NCBI GenBank assembly: GCA_021442155.1
Contig: CM038214.1
Location: forward strand, 310,093,001 to 310,157,000
Source of the DNA: Cymbidium sinense
Lineage: Eukaryota > Streptophyta > Magnoliopsida > Asparagales > Orchidaceae
DNA: 64,000 nt
Direction of reading: 5' to 3'
The notes beneath the pieces were generated by a model. It ran no database searches. It saw nothing but the letters and a program-made list of their open reading frames with translations, and was not told where the DNA came from. Positions 42,796 to 52,920 of this stretch are shown one piece after another. Positions within the stretch are counted from its first letter, which is position 1; every line of letters begins with the position of its first letter. The translations under genes were made by a program, and so were the position numbers.

Positions 42796-43106
42796 TCGAA
42801 CACGGATAATTAAAGAGGGGTTTAAGGGTTCAGTATGTGCGAAAGGTTCATCTTTTGTCCAAAATTGTAAAGGATTGTCGGAAAATGATTTTGAAAATAA
42901 GGTTTCAGCAAAATGTCGAAGTGTAGTTAAATTATCAAGATCGGTGGAGAAGCGTAAAGTGGAGGGTTTAGAGAGGTGGGTTTGAATAAGTTTATCCAAA
43001 TCACCACGCTGGCTGCGAAATGGGGGTGGAGAGTCGGCAGACTGAGAGAGTGGGGAAGGAATAAAGGGGCAAGAGAGGAGGTGGTTACAGGGCATAAGGA
43101 GTTCAA
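42790..43106 (-). pseudogene. Viral protease-RT linker, fused to RNase H end
   Basis: The minus strand reads CPFIPSPLSQSADSPPPF, then STLRFSTDLDNLTTLRHFAE and NPLQFWTKDEPFAHTEP. The same linker appears at 45822-46075 (plus), ahead of RT. Here, at about 42785, it jumps straight to the end of RNase H and the next ORF, so RT and most of RNase H (about 1.1 kb) are deleted in this copy. The shared bases ATTTC at the junction suggest joining by short homology. Confidence 0.75.
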
Positions 43107-43450
43107 GATTATCGATAATTGGGTAAAATAATGCATAGATTTGAAAAAATTATTACCAAGGATAAAATCGGGACCATTCTCATTAAGGCACCGAAGTTTG
43201 TGTATTTTAATAAGGGTATTATTGAGAAAAATATATTGATCAGCCCAATATGTAGAAATTGTATGAAGGCCATTAAATGTATCAAGAAGGAGATTTGAAT
43301 AATGAAGAGGTATATGGGATGGCAATAACCATTGTTTACAAACACAGATATCAGTGCCAGTATCACATAGTACGTGTATGGGTATTGGTTCATAAGCTTG
43401 GACATAAAGTTCAATTTGAATAAAACTATGAAAGTGAACAATAATAGCAT
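43107..43450 (-). pseudogene. Viral aspartic protease relic
   Basis: The minus strand reads, over two frames, FIQIELYVQAYEPIPIHV, then CDTGTDICVCKQW with the catalytic DTG codons at 43356-43364, and later ENGPDFILGNNFFKSM, the ILG-type second half. This is a retropepsin, which in this family cleaves the polyprotein. It lies between the movement protein (44134-44700) and the RT linker. A frameshift follows position 43330 and stops lie before the DTG. Other partial copies at 52766-52920 and 63028-63165 end at or before the active site. Confidence 0.85.
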
Positions 43451-44133
43451 GGAAAGACTATTGAATTAATTGTAATGGTTGTGTCATTAAATGTAATGGT
43501 ATGTTGTTATAAAAAATCCATACCTACTAAGACTCTATCTTTTTCTATATCATCTGTTAAAAAGGTATGTTAAAAGTCAATGCGGTTATTCTGTATATCC
43601 CAAAAGCCGAATAGAATATTTATTTCATTGGGATAGGCATGATTTATACCATGATAGTCCTTATGGATATAAGGTTCAGGTCATGGTATTTGTAGATTAT
43701 TAGGTACTAATGTTGTATCGATATGTGAACGATGGGATCCTCTGTCTAGTAATATTGAGATACATTTTTTAGGAAATATATAATAGTCGTGTAATAGCAA
43801 TTGATTATTTGTAAAGTGTGTTTTTGCGGGTATCTACAGATCGTCTAGGTTGAATGATTAAATCCTTGTTTGTGTCATTAAAACTTTCTTGTTTCTGTGG
43901 TTGATTAAAAATTTTATTGAGCAAACTACTTTCGCCGAAGTCTAAAGTGAGGTTATCTGGTGGTGGTGTTAAAGTTGCATAATCTACTTCATCGTGTTGG
44001 ATAGTTTGTCCTATTTGTGAGAATAGAGGATCTAAATGAATTGGTTCATTCTGAGGTTTAAATATACTGTATTATGGTTATTACTATAAGCATATGCTGT
44101 TTGGTAGGTTAAACTATAAACAACACTTCTTTG
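43451..44133 (-). pseudogene. Viral linker between movement protein and protease
   Basis: Only broken frames are seen. One readable stretch is LLDRGSHRSHIDTTLVPNNL (around 43710-43760), followed by HGINHAYPNEINILFGFWDI and DDIEKDRVLVGMDF. The pattern hints at a degenerate protease-like or scaffold domain, but I do not recognise it. Short pieces recur at 49498-49530 and 62555-62605. Confidence 0.5.
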
Positions 44134-44700
44134 TCATAATTGTATTCGATCAAGTTTGTGTTTTAGTGTTAATGTTCGATCTAGATGTCTATCGTTAATA
44201 TTGATATTGTAATTTGGGTGTAAATTAAATAATAAAGGTTGATAACATAAGTTTCCTTGAATAACTCCTAATAAAGCATCTTTTTTTGAGTGAATAATTC
44301 TGTCATCATAAATCCATAATGTGATAGGGCTATCAATTATTTTTCTAAAATATGCTTTTATTAGTATTTGAATACTACCAAAAAATACATATCTATATTT
44401 TTCGGGATGTGAAACTTTTTGTTGATCCTGATTTCTCATAGATAAATTATATAAAGGTATTTTTGTACTAACTTGTGCTTCAGTTATTTCAATTGTGTAT
44501 TCTCCTTGACGTATTGTATAGTATACGGTTCTATTCCATGTTAAGATTGGCATATCGAAACAATCTTTAGTTCCTAAAGATAATTTTCATTTTCTAATAT
44601 TTTTATATTCAGTTTCTGATATGGTTAAGTGTTTATTATATTCTGATTGGTCATCTATAATAGTATCTATTTCAGAGATATGTTCTATGTCTAACATGAT
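44134..44700 (-). pseudogene. Viral movement protein (30K superfamily) relic, copy 1
   Basis: The best frame (44134-44553, 139 residues) contains TVYYTIRQGEYTIEITEAQV, VFFGSIQILIKAYFRK, SPITLWIYDDRIIHSKKDAL, LGVIQGNLCYQPLLFNLHPN and DRHLDRTLTL. The G-I-Q-(I/V)-L-(I/L)-KA..R, DDRI and LLG...GNL pattern followed by P-x-Y-x-I is the 30K movement protein core of caulimovirids, which enlarges plasmodesmata for virus transport. It lies downstream of the zinc knuckle and upstream of the protease. It is open over its core but cut off from its start by stops near 44590. Confidence 0.88.
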
Positions 44701-45822
44701 TAATCTGAATATAGGTATTCATTTAAATCAGTTTCATCATAACATGCTGAATTAATAAAATTTTCTTCAGTGTCAGTTAATTCATAGAGTTCGTCTTCAG
44801 ATTCGATTTCAAAGATATCAAATATGGGTTCTAAGTCTTTTTCTTAGATTATTTGTATAGATTTTATATTTGCTATTTTTTGACATTTAGAGCATTCGTT
44901 TGCATAGTGTCCTTCTTCTTTACATAACCAACATTTACAAATTTTTGGTTTTTTTGTAAATTGTTTCTTTCGGAAAGTTCATTTTTTATTATAAAAATTT
45001 TGTTTATTAGTTTTTCTAAAGAATTTTTTCTTTTTGTGACAATTTGGTCCTTCACAAGATTTTGTATTATGTGAAATTATACAACCCCATTGATGTACAA
45101 AATCCATTTTTTTACAACATAAAGATTGCTAAAATTTTTTATTTTGTTTATGTAGGTCAATTTGTTGACAAGCATCAACAAGTCTTTCTTTAGCAAATTT
45201 TATTATTTTACTAGAGTTATATCATTGGGATAAGTTTGAGAAAGCTGGCTCAAAGAATATTGTAAGGTTCTGGTAATTTGTAAAAATAGGTATCTAAGTA
45301 TAGGAGTCGGTCGGTGGCTAAAATATTATAAAAGTATTTCCGATATTCACAACTATTTTCGTGTAAATAGTAGATGTTACATATACCTAGAGTGGTTAAT
45401 TTTTGTTTTGCAATTTCTGATTATTTTTTAGCTTTTTCTTCTTCAGTGGTTTATTTTAAAGTATATCCAAGAAATTCACTTTTAATAAAATCTGTATAAA
45501 TTACAGGCCATCTACCAACGGTCTGAAGGGTTCATTTCGCTAAACAAGTACATCTAACATTTTGTTTTTGATCAGAACTTAAGCCTAGAAACCATTTTTT
45601 ACAAATTCCTATTGGAGTGTTTTCTATAAAACTATATGCATCTTCTCCTTGAAGTGTGTAATTAAAAATAGCAAGACTATTTTCAATCATCCATTTATCA
45701 ATTGTTTCGCTTATGTTTTTACAGCAGTCGTTAATTAAATAAATTCCATGTCCGCTAATTGGTTCGTGTGGACAATTTAGTATTTGAGAATTGTGTTGAT
45801 TTCGAGGAGTTGGAATTCGCCT
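44701..45822 (-). pseudogene. Viral capsid region with zinc knuckle, copy 1
   Basis: From 45822 on the minus strand: IPTPRNQHNS, GHGIYLINDCCKNISETIDK, WMIENSLAIFNYTLQGEDAY, SFIENTPIGICKKWFLGL and SDQKQNVRCTCLA form the capsid core. A basic stretch and the knuckle CWLCKEEGHYANEC (44892-44933) follow, and then an acidic linker (EIESEDELYELTDTEENF, about 44740-44830). CX2CX4HX4C knuckles bind nucleic acid in capsid proteins of this family. A deletion near 45230 and several stops break it. At 45822 it is fused head to head with the protease-RT linker of a plus-strand copy. Confidence 0.82.
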
Positions 45823-46140
45823 ATCCAAACCCTCCACTTTGTGCTTCTCCACCGATCTTGATAAATTAACTACATTTTGACATTTTGCTAAAACTTTATT
45901 TTCAAAATCATTTTTCGACAATCCTTTACAATTTTGGACAAAAGATGAACTTGTCGCACATATTGAACCCTTAAACCCCTCTTTAATTATCCGTGTTTGA
46001 CCTATGAAATATGCCAGCGATGATAAACTTGAATTTCAAACCCAACTCAAGTTACTAGGTTACAACTCATCTCACATAGACTAGTCCATATAGCGGTCCG
46101 CTTTTCTGTATGCATAATCATGCGAAAGTTCAGCGGTAAG
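45820..46140 (+). pseudogene. Viral protease-RT linker and RT start, plus-strand copy
   Basis: The plus strand reads FSTDLDKLTTF, HFAKTLFSKSFFDNPLQFWT and NPSLIIRV, then PMKYASDDKLEFQTQLKLL around 46000-46060, leading to RT. It begins at a head-to-head junction with the capsid copy on the other strand. Stops occur at several places, for example just before PMKYA. Confidence 0.72.
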
Positions 46141-47222
46141 GCCTATGGTCATCAATTATAAAAAACTCAATGACAATACTAAATTTGTGACTACTTTTTG
46201 CCCAATAAAGAAGTTTTGATTAACCAAATTAAAAATGCAAAATGGTTTTCAAAAGTTGACTGCAAATCTAGCTTTTGGCAAATCAAAATGCACCCTGACA
46301 GTGTAGAATTATGTGCCTTCAATACCCCTCAAGGCCTCTATCAATGGAATATCATGTCTTTTGGCCTCCAAAATGCACCACAAATATTTCAATGGAGAAT
46401 GGATTAATTATTTTCAGAATTTAACACTTTTTCACTAGTTTACGTTGATGATATTCTTCTTTTTAGTCCCACTTTAACAGCCCATATGAAACATCTCACC
46501 CTCTTTGCAAATAAAGCACATCAACACGAAATCATTTTAAGCAAAAAGAAAGCTATTTTTGTAACACCTACCATTAACTTTTTAGGATTAAAAATTGACA
46601 ACAGCTCAGTCGAATTACAAGACCATATTTTAAAAAAAATAGATAAATTTACAACTATCACCAATCAGAAAGATTTACAACATTTTTTGGGTTGTATTAA
46701 CTATGCAGAAGCATTTATTCAAAATTTAGCTAGCCTTAGAGTACCCTTACAAAAGAAACTTCAAAAAAATGTACTTTGGACATGGGATAGCTCTGACCAA
46801 CATACCTTACAACAAATAAAACAATGATGTAAATCCCTTCCAAAACTAACCCTACCAACCAATGAAAAATAATCATTAAAGCGATAGCTCAGGACATTGG
46901 GAGCTATTTTAAAAGCTATCGACAAAATCGAGGTCTTATGTCGATATGCTTTAATGCGTATACATCGCCAAAAAAATTATCATATCAATGAAAAGGAACT
47001 CCTAGCAATTAAAAAAGCCTTAAAAAATTTTGAGTTATTTCTCAATGAACACTTTATCGTTAGAATGGATAATAAAACTGCTATTTATTTTATAAAAGGA
47101 AAAATTATAGATTCTTTGCCAAATAAATGATTAATTAGATGGAAAAGTTGGTTTTTTGCTTATAATTTTGTTATAGAATATATTAAAGGAAAAAAGAAAT
47201 GCTTTAGCTGATACTTTAACTC
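46140..47222 (+). pseudogene. Viral RT and RNase H relic, plus-strand copy
   Basis: RT shows NKEVLINQIKNAKWFSKVDC, KSSFWQIKMHPDSVELCAFN, TPQGLYQWNIMSFGLQNAPQ, then YVDD at 46441-46452 with DILLFS. The connection (KKAIFVTPTINFLGLKIDNS, LQHFLGCINYAEAFIQNLAS) leads to RNase H with YHINEKELLAIKKALKNFEL and RMDNKTAIYFIKGKIIDSLP. Defects include a two-codon loss before the FLPNK motif near 46190, a stop just before the YVDD segment (46405), a stop at 46827 and indels between 46870 and 46960. It is followed without a gap by the downstream ORF. Confidence 0.9.
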
Positions 47223-47224
47223 AA

Positions 47225-48710
47225 GAATTTTGCAGGTCATGAGTTCTCTCCCAGATAGCGACTACAAATTACCAGATACTCTCAACATGGAAACAAACTC
47301 TACAACCAAGGAATCAATAAAATTTGATGATCACAAAATTACTAGATATATCGAATTATTGGATCAACAAATGTGGAAGCTAGAATGTGAAATAGCATAC
47401 AACAACCAATTATTGATCGAATTACAGAATGTGAAAAAATATCTACTCGGAGAAGTTGATGAAGAGCCATTACCATCCATTACAACATTACAAAAAAATG
47501 TCATAAAAACAAAACCAAACTCAATAGAAAATGATATGAAAATATCAGAAAATACAGAAATAGAGTTATCAACCACTTTTGCCCATATTCTTAAAAAAGA
47601 GATTCCAAAGAAGACAATATATGAGATAGCCAATGATTGGCAAAGATACTCTTTATATCAAGAATGAATTAATCCTCAAATATATTTTCATATACATGGA
47701 AAATATCATGTTGCATATATCTATGGTATCACTGATGCCAACATTATAAACAAATTATACAAAGCCAGATTAATTCGAATGATATATTTTGAAGACTTTA
47801 CGCCTCTTACAAAATTACCAAAAGTTCTCTACGAAGCCATCGAAACATTCCAAGCTGTTATCAAACATTGGAATTTATATATAAAATTATTTCAGACTTA
47901 TCCGGAAATACTAGAATGAGAAATATCTCTGATACAAATCAACATTAGTAGAGAACCATTCTATCCAAAATATGTGACCGATAAACCATTTTATCAACGA
48001 CAAAAGGATGAAGATTTATTTCAAATATGGATGGAAACTAGAAAAATAGATGCAAAAAATATTTGGGTATTTCACTACAGTGATACAATATTTATCTACA
48101 GCTACAACAAGATGCCAACCAGACGTATCCACAAAGTGTTATACCAAAAATGGCTAAATATGCTTCGCAAAAATATGGTCAGAGCCAGACGTCAGGTTAA
48201 AGAAAAATTTTGTGCAAGATTACAAACCAACAAACTACATCAATGCAATTATTGCAAAAAAAAACAAACACTTTAGACTTTTCGAGAAGGATTAGAACAA
48301 CGTAAAACACAAGTGGAATAGAATTATAGACATCACTACCAAAAAAAATGACAGCAATTATTGACAGCACTACAGAAAAAGTGACAGCAATTATTGACAG
48401 CACTATAGAAAAAGTAACAACAATTCTTGATAGCATTATCAAAAAGGTGACAACACTACCAAATTATTGATAGTAGATATAATTAAAGTAAAGCAGAATT
48501 GACAAAAGTAGCTCCACTCAAAGGAAGAGAAGAAAGATTCCGACTCATGAAAATAAAGATGCACTTAAGCTCAATTATTCACTCCTCTCCTGAAAAAAGG
48601 AAGTCAATGACAGAAAAATAAAGGCAAAGTAATTATTTGCAGCACCAAGAAGAGTTTATAAATTAGCACGAAAACATACATTCAAGTCAAGCAGAAATAA
48701 AGCTGGCCTA
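47225..48710 (+). pseudogene. Viral ORF downstream of RNase H, plus-strand copy
   Basis: The first part (47230-47667, 145 residues) starts MQVMSSLPDSDYKLPDTLNM and contains a Leu/Glu-rich predicted coiled coil (ELLDQQMWKLECEIAYNNQL). After a stop at 47667 the reading goes on through THGK-like and IYGITDANII words to 47974-48276, which ends in a basic segment and LHQCNYCKKKQ (one CX2C). The minisatellite (48315-48460) and a basic tail (to about 48705) follow. It is the most complete copy of this ORF. The position suggests a transactivator-type protein, but no such domain is recognisable by eye. Confidence 0.7.
48315..48460 (+). repeat. 33-bp minisatellite in viral 3' ORF, copy 2
   Basis: Units of ATTGACAGCACTACAGAAAA plus AGTGACAGCAATT repeat about three to four times. 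In one frame it reads TAIIDSTTEKV and variants without a stop. Confidence 0.88.
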
Positions 48711-48758
48711 GTCCCCTTTTCTTAAGTTCACCTGAGAGTCCTCCTGTGAGTTCCTAAG

Positions 48759-48766
48759 TTATATAC
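48759..48766 (+). promoter_or_regulatory. TATA-box candidate
   Basis: TTATATAC lies in a conserved context (CTAAGTTATATACAAAGAAG) between the downstream ORF tail and the leader. Equivalent sites are at 41215-41222 and about 60526-60533 on the minus strand. Confidence 0.6.
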
Positions 48767-49181
48767 AAAGAAGTAACATGTATTATAGCCTATTTGGCTA
48801 AATAATACTTCTCTCTGACCATTTCTATAAGTTTTTATTTTATGTTTTCATATGCTTTTGTAAGATCATTTTGTCTGCTTGCAATAATATATACTATGTG
48901 ATTATGTGTATTTTCAGATTACGCCATGAGTAGGAAACGAACATCGGCTATGCTCTATTATTCTGAAGTAATTGTAGCAGGTTGTGGTCCTAAGTATTAC
49001 GCCCGAATCTTCCTCAGAAAGCCACAAGTTTTAGAAGACTATGATATGAACCGGACTAAGCAGTGTAAAATCTCCAAAAATCCACATAATAGAATAGCGT
49101 ATATTACACAGGAAGATAAAATACTTAGGCAAGCATGCTGGACCCATAAGAGAGAGCTTACATATGTAGTCAAAGAGAAAA

Positions 49182-49195
49182 TGGTATCAGAGCCA
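49182..49195 (+). promoter_or_regulatory. tRNA-Met primer-binding site
   Basis: TGGTATCAGAGCCA is complementary to the 3' end of plant initiator tRNA-Met, the standard primer of Caulimoviridae. A second, shortened copy, TGGTATCAGA, follows at 49206-49215. Other copies are at 52655-52667 (minus strand, exact TGGTATCAGAGCC), 54896-54908 (one mismatch) and a decayed one at 59948-59955 (minus). Confidence 0.9.
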
Positions 49196-49215
49196 CACGA
49201 CAAAATGGTATCAGA

Positions 49216-49954
49216 TCATTTTTTCGGTGTACTTAAGAAAAGGGGACTAGGTCAGCTTCATGTAATCTTGCACAAAATTTTTCTTTAACCTGACAAATGG
49301 CTTTGATCATATTTTTGCGAAGCATATTTAGCCACTTTTGGTATAACACTTCATGGATTCATCTGGTTGGAGTCTTGTTGTAGCTGTAGATAAATAATTT
49401 TTCATTGCAGTGATATACCCAAATATTTGTTGCATCTATTTTTCTAGTTTACATCCATATTTGAAATATCCAAATCACCATGTCAATGCAAATGGGTGTA
49501 ATGGTATGTTGTTGTAAAAATCCATACCTACATTAATTTGGTAGTGCTGTCACCTTTTTGATAGTGCTGTCAAGAATTGCTGTTATTTTTTCTGTAGTGT
49601 TGTCAATAATTGTTGTCACTTTTTTCATTGTCAATAATTGCTATCATTTTTTCTGTAGTGCTGTCAATAATTATGTTCCACTTTTGTTTGACATTATTCT
49701 AATCCTTCTTGAAAAGTCTGAAGTGTTTGTTTTTTCTTGCAATAATTGCATTGATGTAGTTTGTCGGTTTGTAATCTTGCAAAAAAGTTTTCTTTAACTT
49801 GACGATTGGCTTTGATCATATTTTTGCGAAGCATATTTAGTCGACTGGAGAAGATGCATATAGTTTTATATTTATATGGATTTTTCTTGAACCTGACGAC
49901 TAGCTTTGATCATATTTTTACGAAGCATATTTAGTCGACTGGAGAAGATGCATA
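49216..49954 (-). other. Mosaic of viral 3'-ORF pieces with 94-bp tandem duplication
   Basis: After the plus-strand leader the sequence switches to minus-strand pieces: ORF tail (49228-49262), ORF core (49262-49465), a scrap of the movement-protease linker (49498-49530), minisatellite (49540-49680) and ORF core again (49690-49840). 49801-49894 and 49895-49970 are tandem copies offset by 94 bp, each containing the same chimeric join to a plus-strand capsid scrap (GGAGAAGATGCATATAG). No working gene. Confidence 0.75.
49540..49680 (-). repeat. 33-bp minisatellite, copy 3
   Basis: Three to four units of the TGCTGTCAATAATTGCTGTC type with T-rich variants, minus-strand sense as in copy 1. Confidence 0.85.
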
Positions 49955-50690
49955 TAGTTTTATATTTGAATACCACCAAAAAATACATGTCTGTATTTTT
50001 TGGGATGTGGAATATTTTGTAGATCCTGATTTCTCATAGATAAATTATATAAAGGAATTTTTGCACTACCTTGTGCTTCAGTTATTTCAATTGGGTATTC
50101 TCCTTGACGTATTGTATAGTATACGATTCTATTCCATGTTAAGATTGGCATATCAAAACAATCTTTAGTGCCTAAAGATAATTTTTATTTTCTAATCTTT
50201 TCATATTTGGTTTATGAAAGGGTTAAGTGTCTATTATATTTTGATTGGTCATCTATAATAGTATCTATTTTAGAGATCTGTTCTATGTCTGACATGATTA
50301 ATCTGAATATAGGTACTCCTTTAAATCAGTAACATCATAACATGCTGAATTAATAAAATTTTCTTCCGTGTTAGTTAATTCATAGAGTTCATCTTCAGAT
50401 TCGATTTCAAAGATACCAAATATGGGTTCTAAGTCTTTTTCTTCAAGTATTTGTATAGATTTTATATTTGCTATTTTTTGATGTTTAGGGCATTCGTTTG
50501 CATAGTGTCCTTCTTCTTTGCATAACCAACATTTACAAATTTTTGATTTTTTTGTAAATTATTTCTTTCAAAAAGTTCCTTTTTTATTATTAAAATTTTG
50601 TTTATTTTTTTTTCTAAAGAATTTTTCTTTTTGTGACAATTTGGTCCTTTACAGGATGTTGTATTATGTGAGTTTATACAACCCCAAAGG
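49955..50690 (-). pseudogene. Viral movement protein, acidic linker and zinc knuckle, copy 2
   Basis: On the minus strand from 50690: capsid end, knuckle at about 50483-50524 (coding CWLCKEEGHYANEC), acidic linker around 50340-50440, and movement protein N-terminal part (49960-50151: TVYYTIRQGEY-like, then KYRHVFFGGIQI). It is truncated in the movement protein at 49960. The same order is found at 44134-44960 and 57643-58523, so it reflects the viral gene order. Confidence 0.8.
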
Positions 50691-51167
50691 AACTCCTAGC
50701 AATTAAAAAAGCCATCAAAAAAGTTGAGTTATTTCTCAATGAACACTTTGGTGTTTTTATACATCATTAAAAACAAACACTTCAGACTTTTTCATATTTG
50801 ATATCTTTGAAATCAAAACTGAAGACGAACTCTGGCTTGTGTACTAGCTTGATAGATGACCAATCAGAATACTACCTTGTGCTTTAGTTATTTCAATTGG
50901 GTATTCCCCTTTGGTTAATCAAAACTTCTTTGTTGGGCAGAAAGTAGCCGTCAAATTTTGTGTAGGTCAATTTTTTGACAAGCATCAGCAAGTCTTTCTT
51001 TAACAAATTGTATTCGACTGCCTAGAGTTATATCATTGGGAACGGATTTTGTACATCAATGGGGTTGTATAAACTCACATAATACAACATCTTATTTGCT
51101 ATTTTTTGACATTTAGGGAATTCGTTTGCATAGTATCCTTCTTCTTTGCATAACCAACATTTTACCT
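50688..51167. other. Shredded viral mosaic
   Basis: About ten scraps of 20-80 bp in changing orientation: RNase H (+), capsid-leader word GTTTTTATACATCAT (+), end of 3' ORF (+), acidic linker (+), capsid linker (-), pre-movement protein (+), movement protein (-), RT start (-), capsid (-), capsid (+) and zinc knuckle (-). Most joins share two to six bases. No frame survives. Confidence 0.75.
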
Positions 51168-51726
51168 GCGATTGACTTTTAGGATAAAAATTGACAACGG
51201 CGTAGTCGAATTAAAAGACCATATTTTACAAAAAATAGATAAATTTACAGCTATCACCAATCACAAAGATTCACAACATTTTTTGGGTTGTATTAACTAC
51301 GCTGAAGCATTTATTCAAAATTTAGCTAGCTTTAGAGCACCCTAACAAAAGAAACTTCAAAAAAATGTACTTTGGACATGGGATAGCTCTGACCAACATA
51401 CCTTACAACAAATAAAACAATGATGTAAATCCATTCCAAAACTAACCCTACCAACCAATGAAAAATTAATTATTGAAACTGATAGCTTAGACATATGTTG
51501 GGGAGCTATTTTAAAAGCTATACGAAAAAATACAGAGGTCTTATGTCGATATGCTTCGGGTCCATATACATCTGCCAAAAGAAATTATCATATCAATAAA
51601 AAGGAACTCCTAGCAATTAAAAAAGCCATAAAAAATTTGAGTTATTTCTCAATGAATACTTTATCGTTAGAACTGATAATAAAACTGCTATTTCTTTTAT
51701 AAAAAGAAAAAATTATAGATTCTTTA
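51168..51726 (+). pseudogene. Viral RT connection and RNase H fragment
   Basis: The plus strand reads IKIDNGVVELKDHILQKIDK, HFLGCINYAEAFIQNLAS, KKLQKNVLWTWDSSDQHTLQ, then the RNase H start KLTLPTNEKLIIETDS and WGAILKAI, and YHINKKELLAIKKAIKN. A stop replaces the residue after FRAP (51344), and an indel follows near 51640. It ends at 51726 and is joined tail to tail to a minus-strand capsid piece. Confidence 0.82.
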
Positions 51727-52675
51727 TGAAGGGTTCATTCCGCTAAACAATTAGATCTAATATTTTGTTTTTGATCAAAACTTAAGCCTAGAAACCATTT
51801 TTTACAAATTCCTATTTGAGTGTTTTCTATAAAACTAAATGCATCTTCTCCTTGAAGTGTGTAATTAAAAATAGCGAGATTATTTTCAATCATCCTTTTA
51901 TTAATTATTTTGTTTATGTTTTTACAGCTGTCGATGTTTAAATAAATTCCATGTCTGCTAATTGGTTCGGGTGGACAATTTGGTATTTGAGAAGTGTGTT
52001 GATTTCGAGGAGTTGGAATTCGTCTAGTTGCTGTTGGAGGAATAAATATTTTTCTAGTCGTATTGCTCTGAGTTTGAGTACTGGAACTGGCTTGTGTACT
52101 AGCTAGAGCTTGTGTATTATCTTGAGTTGTAGTTATGGTAACTGGTCTATCTAAAGATGGAGTTTGAGGAGTATTCATAAATTGATGTTTATTGAGAGCA
52201 GTTATTAACTCATTTATTTCATGAAAGGGTTCTTATATGTCAATTATTTCATTAATCTAAACTGCTCCATGGATCTGAGGGAGTCAGTTTAGTGTCTGTC
52301 CTGTTTAATATTATTGTTTTAAGTTCATATAAGTAAGAATTATCCATTCATTAAGATTATCGAGAGGTGCTTTAATGTGAAATAGTTGTTCTTGGAAAAC
52401 TTCTAACCGGTTATTTTAATATTAAGTTTAAAGTTTTCTTGTATGCTGAAATTCAGTTTCTAAAATTCTTTAGTGAGTTTAGTCATGGAAAATATCTGCT
52501 TCTAATTCTTCTAGGAATAGTCATTTCTTTAATTTTTGTTCTTCTTTTATTTCTGTCTCATAAAAAGGGAAATTGGATTCATATGTATATGATGATGTAT
52601 AAAAACATGAACAGTGACCACAAATATTTGGGACCACTATGTTTGTCTTTTTCAGGCTCTGATACCATATATATA
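51727..52675 (-). pseudogene. Viral leader end and capsid N-terminal half
   Basis: On the minus strand it begins with an exact primer-binding site (52655-52667) and passes the ETEIKEEQKLK-type segment and the FQ.IQENIKLNIK-type segment. It then gives a clean 147-residue frame (51735-52178) from MNTPQTPSLDRP through the Thr/Gln/Ser linker (TQASSSTQTQSNTTRKIFIP) to the capsid core GEDAFSFIENTQIGICKKW. It ends at 51727. A 20-bp foreign insertion (AAATATTTGGGACCACTATG) lies at 52620-52640 just before the primer site. Confidence 0.8.
52655..52667 (-). promoter_or_regulatory. tRNA-Met primer-binding site, minus-strand copy
   Basis: On the minus strand TGGTATCAGAGCC is exact and is followed by TGAAAAAGACAAA, which opens into the capsid-region frame (EPEKD). 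This agrees with the other copies in placing the site just before the capsid gene. Confidence 0.88.
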
Positions 52676-52920
52676 TGAAAGATACCCTTTGGCCTCAAAA
52701 ATACACCACAAATATTTGGGACCACTATCAATGGAATGTCATGCCCTTTGGCCTCAAAAATGGCAGTATCACATAGTGCGTGTATGGGTATTGGTTCATA
52801 AGTTGGGACAAAAAGTTCAATTTGAATATAACTATGAAAGTTAACCATAATAGCGTGGAAAGACTATTGAATTAATTGTAACGGTTGTGTCATTAAATAT
52901 AATGGTATGATGTTATGAAA
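52676..52920. pseudogene. RT scraps (+) joined to protease start (-)
   Basis: 52680-52765 holds two overlapping scraps of the RT segment around CCCTTTGGCCTCAAAAAT on the plus strand, in a local duplication. 52766-52920 on the minus strand is the start of the protease (VNFHSYIQIELFVPTYEPIP, IHALCDT), cut off inside the catalytic DTG motif by the RT scrap. Confidence 0.75.

Larger units (their letters stand above)
48711..49215 (+). promoter_or_regulatory. Viral intergenic promoter and leader, plus-strand copy
   Basis: TTATATAC at 48759-48766 is a TATA candidate, followed by AAGAAGTAACATGTATTATA and a leader of about 400 bases that ends in the primer-binding site at 49182. In this copy the short leader ORF at 48926 is not stopped after four codons (AAACGA instead of AAATGA) and runs 120 codons through the primer-binding site, which I regard as accidental. 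The layout matches a Caulimoviridae pregenomic RNA leader. Confidence 0.68.

Noticed and set aside
48860..48917. Possible intron in the viral leader (GTAAGATC ... TTTTCAG before the short ORF)
   Set aside because: The CAG is present only in the plus-strand copy; the two other leader copies read TTTTTGG there. At 58 bp it would also be very short for a plant intron.
48926..49288. 120-codon plus-strand frame in the viral leader as a real ORF1
   Set aside because: The other two leader copies have a stop after four codons, and the frame runs through the tRNA-Met primer-binding site, so the length here is most likely an accident of one base change.
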